Part shown: positions 41,813 through 50,522 of the stretch, in pieces
How the letters are laid out: each line of letters starts with the position of its first letter
Position numbering within the stretch: position 1 is the stretch's first letter
DNA from: Desulfarculaceae bacterium
GTDB taxonomy: Bacteria; Desulfobacterota; Desulfarculia; Desulfarculales; Desulfarculaceae
DNA: 64,000 nucleotides
Direction of reading: 5' to 3'
Assembly (NCBI GenBank): GCA_021737645.1
Contig: JAIPDO010000007.1
Coordinates: 1 to 64,000, forward strand
Notes under the pieces: generated by a model
What the model saw: only the letters and a program-made list of their open reading frames with translations
What the model was told of the DNA's origin: nothing
Database searches by the model: none
Program-made: the position numbers and the translations under genes

Positions 41813-42562
41813 CTAAAGCCCCAGGTAGGTCTTTCGGATCATCTCGTCTTCAAGCAGGTCCTCGCCCTTGCCCTGAGCGATTATTTTGCCTGAGGAAAGT
41901 ACGTAGTTGCGGGTGGCCATCTTGAACACCGTGCCCACCTCCTGCTCCACCAAAAGAATGGTTATGCCCATGCCCTTGATTTGCTCGATCTTGTTGAACA
42001 CCTCCTTGCGCATCAAGGGGGCCAAGCCGGTGGAAGGCTCGTCGATGCAAAGCAGCTTGGGCCGCGACATCAAGGCCCGGCCCACGGCCAGCATCTGCTG
42101 CTCGCCGCCGGACAGAGTGCCCGAGATTTGCCTGGTGCGCTTTTGAAGCACCGGGAAAAGCTTGTAGACCATCTCCAGGTCGGCCTGGGTCTGGGCCTTG
42201 TCCGGGTGCAGGTATGCCCCGGCGAGGAGGTTTTCAAGCACGCTCAGCTCCCGGAAGGGCCGTCGCCGCTCCGGGCAATGCACCAGGCCCATGCGCACGA
42301 TTTCGTGGGCCGGAGTCTTTTCTATGGCCCGGCCCTCGAAGTTGATGCTCCCCTTGAGGGTCACGTCGCCTCCGGCGGTGCCTCTGAGGGTCATCTTTTC
42401 CCAGGCCACCAGGCCGGTGACCGCTCGAAGCAGGGTGGTTTTGCCCGCGCCGTTGGGGCCCACCAGGCTCACCAACTCGCCATCGGCCACATGCATACTC
42501 AGATCGTTGATGAGCATGGCCTTGTCGTAAGAGACCGTCAGGTTGGCAACCTCCAGCAGCAC
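41813..42562 (-). CDS. livF: LIV-type ABC transporter ATP-binding protein LivF (transporter 2)
   Basis: A 249-residue ATPase with GPNGAGKTTLLRAVTG, LSGGEQQMLAVGRAL and LLCIDEPSTGLAPL. Relative to LivF of transporter 1 it has an insertion after the Walker A helix (WEKMTLRGTAGGDVTLKG). It abuts the LivG gene with no gap. The last gene of the transporter 2 operon proper. Confidence 0.92.
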   Translation of the reverse strand: MLLEVANLTVSYDKAMLINDLSMHVADGELVSLVGPNGAGKTTLLRAVTGLVAWEKMTLRGTAGGDVTLKGSINFEGRAIEKTPAHEIVRMGLVHCPERRRPFRELSVLENLLAGAYLHPDKAQTQADLEMVYKLFPVLQKRTRQISGTLSGGEQQMLAVGRALMSRPKLLCIDEPSTGLAPLMRKEVFNKIEQIKGMGITILLVEQEVGTVFKMATRNYVLSSGKIIAQGKGEDLLEDEMIRKTYLGL

Positions 42563-43333
42563 TTAGACCCCTCCCTCTCCCAGATATGCCTCGATCACCT
42601 CGGGATTGGCCACGATTTTCTCCGGCGTGCCGTCGGCGATGATGGTTCCGAAGTCCAAAACTATGATGCGGTCCACGATCTTCATGAGCTGGGCCAGCTT
42701 GTGCTCGATTATGATCATGGCCGGGCCCTCGCTGTGCAGCCGGCCAAAACGGCCTCCCTTGTGCAGCCGGGCGATGGACTTGGCCATCAGGTCGGTCTCC
42801 GCTGGGCTCAGGCCGCCGAAGGGCTCGTCCAACAGCAGCAGCTCCGGCTCAGTGGCCACGGCACGGGCCACCTCCAAACGCTTCAGATCGCCCTGGGACA
42901 GGGTGGAGGCCTTTTCCAGGGCCATGTCCGAGATGCCCGCGAACTCCAGGGCGTCCATGGCCTTGGCCTCCACCTTCTTGACCCACTCGCCGCGCTTCAT
43001 GGCCCGGGGGCTCAGGCAGGAGACCATCACGTTGGCGATGATGGGCAAACGGCGGAAGGGGCGCATGTTCTGGAAGGTGCAGGCGATGCCCATGTTGACG
43101 ATGTCCCAGGTCTTCTTGCCGGTGATGTTCTTGCCCTTGAAGCGGATTTTTCCCCGGTCGGGGTGCAGTATTCCGCTGATCAGGCGCACCAAGGTGGTCT
43201 TGCCCGCCCCGTTGGGGCCGATGAGCCCGATTATTTCGTCGCGGCCCATGCTGAAGCTGACCTCGTTGGTGGCGGTGAGGCCACCGAAGTCCTTGTGCAG
43301 TCCGCTTATCTCCAAAAATGGCTGGGCCGCCAT
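42563..43333 (-). CDS. livG: LIV-type ABC transporter ATP-binding protein LivG (transporter 2)
   Basis: About 256 residues with GPNGAGKTTLVRLISG, LSQGDLKRLEVARAV and ELLLLDEPFGGLSP. An insert near residue 190 (HKGGRFGRLHSEGPA) lengthens the region after Walker B. The ATG at 43333 (MAAQPFLEISG) follows GGAGGAGG; the ORF track starts 42 codons earlier, inside the synthetase gene, which is an artefact. It begins two bases after the acyl-CoA synthetase stop. Confidence 0.9.
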   Translation of the reverse strand: MAAQPFLEISGLHKDFGGLTATNEVSFSMGRDEIIGLIGPNGAGKTTLVRLISGILHPDRGKIRFKGKNITGKKTWDIVNMGIACTFQNMRPFRRLPIIANVMVSCLSPRAMKRGEWVKKVEAKAMDALEFAGISDMALEKASTLSQGDLKRLEVARAVATEPELLLLDEPFGGLSPAETDLMAKSIARLHKGGRFGRLHSEGPAMIIIEHKLAQLMKIVDRIIVLDFGTIIADGTPEKIVANPEVIEAYLGEGGV

Positions 43334-43335
43334 AC

Positions 43336-45048
43336 CTAGGCCTCCTCCGCCTCTTCGCGCAGCTCCCGGCGGGACACCTTGCCCACGTCGGTCTTGGGCA
43401 ACTCGCCCCGGAACTCGATGATCTGAGGCACCTTGTAGTGGGCCATTTTTTCCTTGCAATGGGCGATCAGTTCCTCCTCGGAGAGCTTGCCCCTAGCCTC
43501 GGCCTGCAACACCACGTAGGCCTTGATGAGCTGGCCCACTTTGGGATCGGGCACCCCTACCACCCCGGCGGCCTTTACCTGGGGATGGTTGTAGAGCACC
43601 TCCTCCACGTGCTTGGCGAACACCGAGAAGCCCTTGTGCTTGATCAAGTCACGCTTACGATCGAAGAAATGGAAGTAGCCATCCTCGTCCATGCTCACCA
43701 GGTCGCCGGTGCGCATCCAGGTCTTGCCCTCCAGCTCGATCATGGTTTCTTTGTTGTCTTCGGGCCGCTGCCAGTATCCCCGCATGACGTTGGGCCCGCT
43801 GAGCACCATCTCACCGACCTCACCCACCGGTACGAATTCGTCGCGCTCCACCTCCATGATGGCGGCGGATACATTGGGGATGGGTATCCCGAAGGAACCC
43901 CGCTTGGGCCGGTGCAAGGGGTTGGTGTGGCTCACCGCAGCGGTCTCGGTCATTCCGTAACCCTCGGTGATATGGCTTCCGGTGCGCCGCTCCCAGCCCT
44001 CCACGGTGCTCTCGTGCAGGGTGTCCGCCCCGCATACGATTACCTTGATGCGCTTCCAGTCCACCCGGTCTGTCTTGTCGTACTCCTTTAGGTACTCGTA
44101 CAGGGTGGGCACCCCGTAGAAGCCCGAGGCGTCGTAGCGCTCCACCGCGTTTAATATCTCGTCCATGTCCGGGGTGGTGAATAGCACCATGGTGTAGCCG
44201 TTTACCAGGCTGGTGAGCATGATCACCACCTGCCCATAGATGTGGAACATGGGCAGGAACGCGATGATGGTCTCGTTGCCCTCCTCGAACTTGTCGCTCC
44301 AAAAGGACAAGGCCTGAGCCTGGCAGGCGATGATGTTGTAGTGGGTGAGCATGGCCGCCTTGGGCAGGCCGGTGGTGCCCCCGGTGTAGGGCAGCGCGGC
44401 CAAGTCCTTCATGGGGTCCAGGCTCACCTGAGGCGCCTGGGCGGGCGCCTTCTTTATCATGTCCTGAAACTTCAGCAGCCCGTCGCGCTGGATCATGGCC
44501 TCGTCGGGCACGTGCATGCCGCCATAAGCCTTGGACATGATTTTTTTGGCGAACATCTTTTTAAGCTTGGGCAGGTACTCATCCACCCCGGTGATGATCA
44601 CCTGGTCCAGCTCCACCCCTGCCTCGGACACCTTGTCGTAAAGGATGTCTTGGCACACCACCACCTTGGCCCCGCTGTCGCTGAGCTGATGGCGCACCTC
44701 CTGGCTGGTGTAGACCGGGCTCACCGGAGTGACCACCGCGCCCACCTTCAAGGCGCCCATATAGGCTATGACGTACTGGGGGCAGTTGAGCAGGAACAAG
44801 GCCACCCGGTCGCCCTTTTGTATCCCCAGGCCGCTCAGGGCCGCGGCAAAGCGGTCGGCCTGATCCTTGAGCTCCCGATAGCTGATCTTCTTGCCGTAGT
44901 AGATCAGCGAGGTCTTGTTGCCGTACTTCTCCACCACCTGGTCGAACATCGCCGGAATGGAAACCACGGGAATGTCCATTTCGGGGGGCACGCCTTGGGG
45001 GTAATGCTGCAGCCAGGGTTTGGATAGGTAGGCCTCTTTGGCATCCAT
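43336..45048 (-). CDS. Long-chain-type acyl-CoA synthetase embedded in the LIV transporter 2 operon
   Basis: A 570-residue AMP-forming ligase. The P-loop is LPYTGGTTGLPKAAML, with Gly in place of the usual first Ser (TGGTTG). EGYGMTETAAVSH, WMRTGDLVSMDEDG, DRKRDLIKHKGFSV and the C-terminal Lys motif PKTDVGKVSRREL follow. It sits between LivM and LivG with almost no spacing, so transport and CoA activation are genetically coupled, as in vectorial uptake of fatty or aromatic acids. ATG behind GAGG. Confidence 0.9.
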   Translation of the reverse strand: MDAKEAYLSKPWLQHYPQGVPPEMDIPVVSIPAMFDQVVEKYGNKTSLIYYGKKISYRELKDQADRFAAALSGLGIQKGDRVALFLLNCPQYVIAYMGALKVGAVVTPVSPVYTSQEVRHQLSDSGAKVVVCQDILYDKVSEAGVELDQVIITGVDEYLPKLKKMFAKKIMSKAYGGMHVPDEAMIQRDGLLKFQDMIKKAPAQAPQVSLDPMKDLAALPYTGGTTGLPKAAMLTHYNIIACQAQALSFWSDKFEEGNETIIAFLPMFHIYGQVVIMLTSLVNGYTMVLFTTPDMDEILNAVERYDASGFYGVPTLYEYLKEYDKTDRVDWKRIKVIVCGADTLHESTVEGWERRTGSHITEGYGMTETAAVSHTNPLHRPKRGSFGIPIPNVSAAIMEVERDEFVPVGEVGEMVLSGPNVMRGYWQRPEDNKETMIELEGKTWMRTGDLVSMDEDGYFHFFDRKRDLIKHKGFSVFAKHVEEVLYNHPQVKAAGVVGVPDPKVGQLIKAYVVLQAEARGKLSEEELIAHCKEKMAHYKVPQIIEFRGELPKTDVGKVSRRELREEAEEA

Positions 45049-45094
45049 GTTTTTTCACCTCACACGTTGCTGGGGAATAAGGACCTGCCAGGGT

Positions 45095-46156
45095 TTAGTC
45101 CAGATCGGCGTCGCATACGCGGCACCTGTGTCTGCTGAAGACGTTGCGCACCTTGCAACGGGGGCATTCGGTCTCTATCTTGTCGCGCACCCAGGGAATA
45201 AGCCCCTCGGGCATGAACAACAGGGTCAGCAGCACCAAGCCCGCGAAAATAAACATGCGTATCTCGGGCAGACTGGGAAAGTTGTCCAGGACTACGCGAA
45301 GAATCTCCATGAGGGGGTAGAGGATGAAGACCCCGGCTATGGGGCCGTAGATGGTGACCATGCCGCCGAACACCGCCCAGATGATCACCTGGAAGGACAG
45401 GCCCACCTCCAGGCCGGAAGGCCCGGCCAGGCGCATGAAGTGGGCGTAGAGCCCGCCGGCCACGCCGGCGAAAAAGCCGCTCATGCAAAAGGCCAGAAGC
45501 TTGTAGCGGGTGGTGTTGACCCCCGCGGTGCGCACCGCCAACTCGTCCTCGCGGATGGCGTGCAGGATGATGCCGGTCTTGGAGTCTGTGATCTTCCACA
45601 TGGTAAAGCCCAGGATCAGCATCAGGCCGCTGGTCAAGTAGTAGTCCATCACCCGGGAGCCGGTGAGGCGAGACAGCCCGGCCAGGCCCAGCTCGCCACC
45701 GGTGATGTCTGGAATGGCAAAGACTACGCCGGTGAGGATGATGGGAAAGGCCAAGGTGGTCAGGGCCAGATAGGAGCCCTTGAGCCTGAGGCAGGGGATG
45801 CCCACTATCAACCCGGTGAGCACTCCTCCCACCGCGCCCAAGGGTATGGAGAAATAAGGCGGCAGGCCCAGCTTGAGGTTCAACAAGGCGGTGACGTAGG
45901 CGGCCACCCCGAAAAACAGGGCGTGGCCGAAGTTCATCTGCCCGGTGAACCCGGAAAGCAGGTCCCAGCTCGCCGCGAAGATGGCAAAGATGGAGGTGAG
46001 TATCAGCACTCTGAGGAAGTAATAGTCCTGGGTGAAAATAGGCAAGGCCATGAGTGCCACGATGAAAACCAGCACCGCCACGCGGCTGGGCAGAACCAGC
46101 ACCTCGGTGCGCAGCACCTTTACGGTCCTACGGAAGTAAACGCCGGGCAGGCCCAT
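45095..46156 (-). CDS. livM: LIV-type permease LivM with C-terminal zinc ribbon (transporter 2)
   Basis: A 353-residue membrane protein with LivM features (SGFTGQMNFGHALFFGVAAY, REDELAVRTAGVNTTRYKL). After the last helix a short linker leads to residues 330-353 with CPRC and CRVC pairs (Cys331, 334, 345, 348), a zinc-ribbon or rubredoxin-like knuckle on the cytoplasmic side. LivM of transporter 1 lacks this. It might contact the ATPases or the acyl-CoA synthetase encoded immediately downstream. ATG behind GGAGGAG, one base after LivH. Confidence 0.9.
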   Translation of the reverse strand: MGLPGVYFRRTVKVLRTEVLVLPSRVAVLVFIVALMALPIFTQDYYFLRVLILTSIFAIFAASWDLLSGFTGQMNFGHALFFGVAAYVTALLNLKLGLPPYFSIPLGAVGGVLTGLIVGIPCLRLKGSYLALTTLAFPIILTGVVFAIPDITGGELGLAGLSRLTGSRVMDYYLTSGLMLILGFTMWKITDSKTGIILHAIREDELAVRTAGVNTTRYKLLAFCMSGFFAGVAGGLYAHFMRLAGPSGLEVGLSFQVIIWAVFGGMVTIYGPIAGVFILYPLMEILRVVLDNFPSLPEIRMFIFAGLVLLTLLFMPEGLIPWVRDKIETECPRCKVRNVFSRHRCRVCDADLD

Positions 46157-46157
46157 G

Positions 46158-47027
46158 CTAACGCTCCTCCTCGAAAGACACCCCGAACAGGCCCTCGGGC
46201 CTGATCAAAAGCACCAAAATCATGATGGACAGGGCAACCGAGTCCTTGAGGAACGAGCCCATGGGAAGCAGGAAAACCACCATGGACTCGGCAAATCCCA
46301 GGATGAAGGCCCCCACGAAGCTGCCCTCGATGCTGCCCAGGCCTCCCAAGACCACGATGGCCAGCATCATTATGAGGGGATGCATCCACATGGTGGGCTC
46401 CACCGTGACCAGGGGCACCACGATGGCTCCGGTGATCGCGGCCATGCCCACGGAAACGGCCATGGTGCCCATGGCCACCCGGGTCACGTTCATGCCCATG
46501 AGGTTGGCCACCTCCCGGTCCTGGGCCGTGGAGCGTATGGCCAAGCCCAGGCGGGTCTTCTGCAAGAAGACCCTGGTGGCCAGCAGCACCACCAAAGCCA
46601 GGCCCAAGGCAAGCAGGTGCTGATAGGTGACCTTCACCCCTAAAATGGTGGCGTAGCCGTCTATCAGAGGATTCACTCCCAGATAGTGGCCGCCGAAAAT
46701 CATCAGGAAAACCTCTTGGATCATCATGGCCACGGCGATGGTGGCTATGAGCACCGCCGCCTCATGCTCCTGGATGGGCTTGATGAAAAAGTTGTAGATC
46801 AACAGACCCAGGACCACTGTGAGCAAAATGGAAGCCACCATGGCCACGGGGGCGGGCAGGCCCATCATTTTGGTGCCTATATAGATGAGGTAGGCAGCGG
46901 TCATGTACAGGGCGGTGTGGGCGATATTGATGATGCGCGCCACGCCCAGCACCAGGGAAAAGCCGATGGCCAGCAGGGCGTAAACGCTGCCCTTTATCAA
47001 GCCGTCGATGATGATGTCCAGTATCAT
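46158..47027 (-). CDS. livH: LIV-type ABC transporter permease LivH (transporter 2)
   Basis: A 289-residue membrane protein. GVARIINIAHTALYMTAAYL and the TAQDREVANLMGMNVTRVA loop identify LivH. It is 129 nt downstream of the receptor gene, with a perfect 9-bp hairpin in between, and directly followed by LivM. Confidence 0.92.
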   Translation of the reverse strand: MILDIIIDGLIKGSVYALLAIGFSLVLGVARIINIAHTALYMTAAYLIYIGTKMMGLPAPVAMVASILLTVVLGLLIYNFFIKPIQEHEAAVLIATIAVAMMIQEVFLMIFGGHYLGVNPLIDGYATILGVKVTYQHLLALGLALVVLLATRVFLQKTRLGLAIRSTAQDREVANLMGMNVTRVAMGTMAVSVGMAAITGAIVVPLVTVEPTMWMHPLIMMLAIVVLGGLGSIEGSFVGAFILGFAESMVVFLLPMGSFLKDSVALSIMILVLLIRPEGLFGVSFEEER

Positions 47028-47115
47028 GCGTCCATCCTTAGCCCGGCGGTAAGCCCTGATGGTCGGCGCGGCGTTGAGACCCCACGCCTAAGATTGGCCG
47101 GTCATGCCTCCGAGC

Positions 47116-47139
47116 CCCTCCGGGCCGGAGCCCGGAGGG
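47116..47139 (-). terminator. Hairpin between receptor and LivH genes of transporter 2
   Basis: CCCTCCGGG pairs perfectly with CCCGGAGGG over a 6-nt loop, 18 nt after the receptor stop. There is no T run, so an mRNA-stabilising or attenuating role is more likely than full termination. Confidence 0.55.
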
Positions 47140-47156
47140 ACTGAAGATGCAATCTC

Positions 47157-48440
47157 TTACTTTTTGTTCTTCCAGTAATCCACGACCCAAGGGGGCAGCT
47201 TGAAAGGCACGGTGCCCTCGTAGAACACCTTCTGCCAGTGATAGGGCCAAACGCACTTGATCTCGCCGTCCTGCCACTGGGTGCCTATGGCGGTCACGTA
47301 GCCCGGACCCCAGGTCACGTCGTGGGACTTGTCGAAAACCACGCGCCCGGCGGTGTCTATGTAGTCGGTCTTCTCCAGGAAGGGCAGCACCTTGTCGGAA
47401 TTGACGCTGCCAGCCTTCTCCACCGCTTCTTTGAGGATGTACAAGGCATCATAGGTCCCGGCGGTGTAGTTGGGCGCTTGGTTATAGAGCTTTACGTACT
47501 TGTCGTAGAAGGGAATGGTCTTGGGAGTGATGGCCACCCGAGCGTAGGTATTGATGGTTTCGACGTAGTTACCCTTGCCGCCGGTGGCTTCCCAGAAGCC
47601 GGACTTCTGCGACTCCACGTTGATACCAACCGCCACGGCGGGGACCTTGAGTTCGCCCATCTGCTTGGCGAAGGTCAGGCCCACCGAAGACGAAAATGTG
47701 GTGAATACGATATGGGCCCCGGAGCGCTGGATAGCCGCCAACTCGGCGGTGCAATCCTTGGCCACCGGAGAGGGACGCCACACGCCGACCACTTCCATAC
47801 CCATCTTGGCCGGGAGCACCTTCTGGGAGATGTGGACGATAGGATCGGCCCAGGCCGCCTTTTCGGCCACTACCGCCACCTTGATCTTCTTGATACCCAG
47901 GGTCTTCTTCATGATGGCGGCAGCGGTGCCCAGCAGGATGAAGTCGACCTTGCCCAAGAACTTCGAGTTGATGGGGGTCAGGCGGAACCAATACTTATAG
48001 CGGTCGTAATCCTTGGTAACCCTGGTGCACAGCTCCGGGTGGGCCGCGCCGCAGCCAATGAAAATCTTTTTGGCGTCCATGGCGATGTCTTGCATCACCT
48101 GCACCGCCTCGGTACGGAAGCCACCGACCAAAAAGTCCACGTTGTAGCGGCTGATGGCCATTTCAACCGCATTGGTGGCATCGGGTATGCTCAGGAACTC
48201 GTTGGTGTCCACCTTAATGAGCTTGATGGGGCGCATCACCCCGGCCACCTTTACGCCACCGGCCTTGTTGATTTCGTCGGCCGCCATGGTGGCCCCGTTC
48301 CAGTGGCCCTCGCCCTGGGTGAAGGACATGGGACCCAGCACCCCGATTTTAACGGGCTCTACCGCTCCCACCGGCAGGCACATGGCCATGACCAAAGACA
48401 GCCCCAGCAGCACTGTCCCAACTCTCCCCAAAAATTGCAT
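47157..48440 (-). CDS. LIV-type ABC transporter substrate-binding protein (transporter 2)
   Basis: About 427 residues. Signal peptide GTVLLGLSLVMAMCLPVGA, then the type I periplasmic fold with VKIGVLGPMSFTQGEGHWNG and AADEINKAGGVKVAGVM. The GPMSFTQGEGHW pocket differs from the LSGPxAxxG pattern of amino-acid receptors, in line with an unusual ligand. The ATG at 48440 follows GGGAGGG; the track's 64 upstream codons are low-complexity and rejected. First gene of the transporter 2/acyl-CoA synthetase operon. Confidence 0.92.
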   Translation of the reverse strand: MQFLGRVGTVLLGLSLVMAMCLPVGAVEPVKIGVLGPMSFTQGEGHWNGATMAADEINKAGGVKVAGVMRPIKLIKVDTNEFLSIPDATNAVEMAISRYNVDFLVGGFRTEAVQVMQDIAMDAKKIFIGCGAAHPELCTRVTKDYDRYKYWFRLTPINSKFLGKVDFILLGTAAAIMKKTLGIKKIKVAVVAEKAAWADPIVHISQKVLPAKMGMEVVGVWRPSPVAKDCTAELAAIQRSGAHIVFTTFSSSVGLTFAKQMGELKVPAVAVGINVESQKSGFWEATGGKGNYVETINTYARVAITPKTIPFYDKYVKLYNQAPNYTAGTYDALYILKEAVEKAGSVNSDKVLPFLEKTDYIDTAGRVVFDKSHDVTWGPGYVTAIGTQWQDGEIKCVWPYHWQKVFYEGTVPFKLPPWVVDYWKNKK

Positions 48441-49464
48441 GATACTTCCCTCCCTTTTGACTGTTGGGCCAGACCGCTTACTTGGGCAGAGATACTGCCG
48501 GAAGCCGGCCGTGGCCGGGTATCCTTGGCCGGGTGGCAGCCACGGGACCACCGCCCTTGCTCGACCAGAGCCTTGCGCTGACGGTAGCGTCGGGCCCCAG
48601 CGGGATCGTCCAATAGGAAGCTGTAAAATCAAGTTGTCTGCGGTTCAAGGTGCAGTTCAGGATGAGGCGCAGATATTCACAGTGTGAGATTCAATATCCG
48701 CTTAGCCGTGGGCGCTTGCTGCCCGGCGCACGAAGCTTAAAGCATTCGATACATTAGCGGCCGGTTCTGCATCGGCCGGTCAATGCCTAGATGATGATTG
48801 GCTGGGTTCGAGCCACGGCCCCAAAAGGGGCGATGGTTGATTGTGTGCTGGTGCAAAGGGTGTAAGGTTGCGGGCTAGTGCTGAGTATGATTCAACCCAT
48901 CTTGGCATAAAACCCGTCCTGTTTTCACCCATGGAAAGCGACCCCGGCATTTTCGCGCCCGCTATGGCCCTGGCAGGTTTTGCGCCGGGCATTCGGCCCT
49001 TCAGCCTTAAAGTAAAATTACTTTCCAAATTTGAGGCACTCCACCGGCCGGGCCAGCTTTATAGGGCTGCCTCTTCGCTTTTTCAGTATCTACTGTATAT
49101 TCGCACTCAACGTTTAGTCAAGCTATTCGTTCAGATTATTTAATTAAGTATTAACTTAAAGATATGTTGCCAACTTAAAGCCTTTATGAGATCATGCACC
49201 AATATGATAGATTGTAAAAAATGGGGAGGCAGAGGCACTTTGGGGGTTTCATGCGGCAGGTCGCGGCTTTCTCTGCCGGACCGAAAACGCTTTAAGAGCA
49301 AACGATGCTGCCGCAGGCGTGGCGGGGGTAATTTTATCCCGGTACATATTCGATGATTTGGGTTTTCTCCGCGAGTGGTGTAAAAAAGTGTCCAGCATGA
49401 ATATTATTCATTTGCTCCCAAATAAAAATAGAGCTTGCAACAAACCGTGGGAGGCAGGGTTGCA
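48441..49464. other. 1 kb divergent intergenic region
   Basis: No gene is supported; the 82- and 100-residue ORFs lack ribosome-binding sites and overlap antisense to each other. The first 350 nt are GC-rich and probably form the transporter 2 leader and promoter, but no box is convincing. An AT-rich part contains a direct repeat of AACTTAAAG at 49153 and 49172 (19-bp period), a possible regulator site. No TAACGCA palindrome was seen. Confidence 0.45.
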
Positions 49465-50154
49465 ATGAAAATAAGTGAACTGGCCAAGCGCACCGATGTG
49501 CCCAAACAGACCATCCATTATTATATTAGGTCCGGCTTGCTGCCCAAGCCCCGCAAGCTGGGCTCCAACTCCGCTGACTACGATGAAAGCTACGTGGAGC
49601 GCATACGGCTCATCAAGGAGTTGCAAAACGACTTCTTCCTGCCCCTGCCCACCATCAAGAAAATCATGTGGGAAAACCGCAGCGCCAGCAAAATGGCCAT
49701 GCTCAAGCTGCGCACTGAATATTTCCGCCCCATGGAGCACTACCTGGGAAACGGGGTGGTAGGGGACGAGGCATTTCTCAAGGCCACCAGCTTGGCCGCG
49801 CGCTGGCTGCCCATCATGAAGGAATGGAACCTCATCAGTTCCAAGGAGGAAAACGGCGAAAACGTCTATTCCCAAGACGACATCATCATAGCCAAGGTCA
49901 TGGTCAACATGGCCAAGCTGGGCATCAACCGGGCGAGCAACTTCCAGCCGGAAGTCACCCTGCCCATGCTGGCCGACACCTTCAAGAAGGTGGCCAAGGA
50001 CCTCATTGAGGACTTCCGCCGGGCCACCGTGGACATGAAACCTGGCGAGCGCGAAGAACTGTCCTTCCGCGGTCACGAGATCATGGGCGTGCTTTTTTAT
50101 CACCTCTACCGCAAATACGCACGGGAATACCTGCAAGAAAAGCCACGCAGCTAG
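49465..50154 (+). CDS. MerR family transcriptional regulator
   Basis: About 229 residues. The N-terminal MerR winged helix is clear: MKISELAKRTDVPKQTIHYYIRSGLLP, followed by YVERIRLIKELQNDFFLPLPTIKKIM. The remaining 150 residues are helical and lack the Cys pattern of metal sensors, so a small organic or acyl-CoA effector is more likely. ATG at 49465 behind GGAGG, ten codons inside the track start. It precedes the beta-oxidation operon on the same strand by 368 nt and may control it. Confidence 0.88.
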   Translation: MKISELAKRTDVPKQTIHYYIRSGLLPKPRKLGSNSADYDESYVERIRLIKELQNDFFLPLPTIKKIMWENRSASKMAMLKLRTEYFRPMEHYLGNGVVGDEAFLKATSLAARWLPIMKEWNLISSKEENGENVYSQDDIIIAKVMVNMAKLGINRASNFQPEVTLPMLADTFKKVAKDLIEDFRRATVDMKPGEREELSFRGHEIMGVLFYHLYRKYAREYLQEKPRS

Positions 50155-50281
50155 CGCCCTCTCCCCACCCAGCCAACCGCCAAAATTAGGCCCGGCCAGG
50201 CCAATCCGGCCATACCTGCCCAAATGAGAGCCATTCACTGCCCTCATAGTCCATTTTTCCGAACCATTGTTCATTTTATGC

Positions 50282-50312
50282 TTGCATTAGTTCATGTCTT
50301 TGCTTGTATAAT
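50282..50312 (+). promoter_or_regulatory. Promoter of the FadB-like operon
   Basis: A consensus -10 TATAAT (50307-50312) with TTGCAT (50282-50287) 19 bp upstream. The spacing is long, so the -35 is tentative; the -10 is good. Confidence 0.5.
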
Positions 50313-50338
50313 CTAGGTGTTGCAGGTTTAGTACAGAG

Positions 50339-50353
50339 CAACGCAATACGTTA
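50339..50353. promoter_or_regulatory. Operator copy downstream of the FadB-like operon promoter
   Basis: CAACGCAATACGTTA matches six of seven bases in each arm of TAACGCA-N-TGCGTTA. It starts about 27 bp after the -10 box, the same arrangement as at the IclR and transporter 1 promoters. Confidence 0.55.
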
Positions 50354-50522
50354 TTCTTCAACATAATAACGGCCTTAACCACTCGGATGAAGCTTAATTT
50401 AGGGGCAATGCCCAGGTTGCCGCGGCCCGCGGGGCCAAGGCACGGGCAAAAAAAGCTCGCAGCCGCCCGCCGAACGGCGGCAGGCTGGTGGCGGCACCCC
50501 CTTTTGGTCTAGGGAGAGGGAA

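Larger units (their letters stand above)
50155..50522 (+). other. Promoter region of the beta-oxidation operon
   Basis: 368 nt with an AT-rich centre. It holds a consensus -10 box and an operator copy, both listed separately, and a GC-rich 150-nt leader before the FadB-like gene. No other element is recognised. Confidence 0.5.

Noticed and set aside
40516-41925. 469-residue plus-strand ORF
   Set aside because: Antisense to the large acyl-CoA dehydrogenase, with composition typical of GC-driven shadows.
41981-43339. 452-residue plus-strand ORF
   Set aside because: Antisense to LivF and LivG of transporter 2; no motif.
48780-49143. 82- and 100-residue ORFs in the 1 kb intergenic region
   Set aside because: They overlap each other on opposite strands and neither has a ribosome-binding site or domain.
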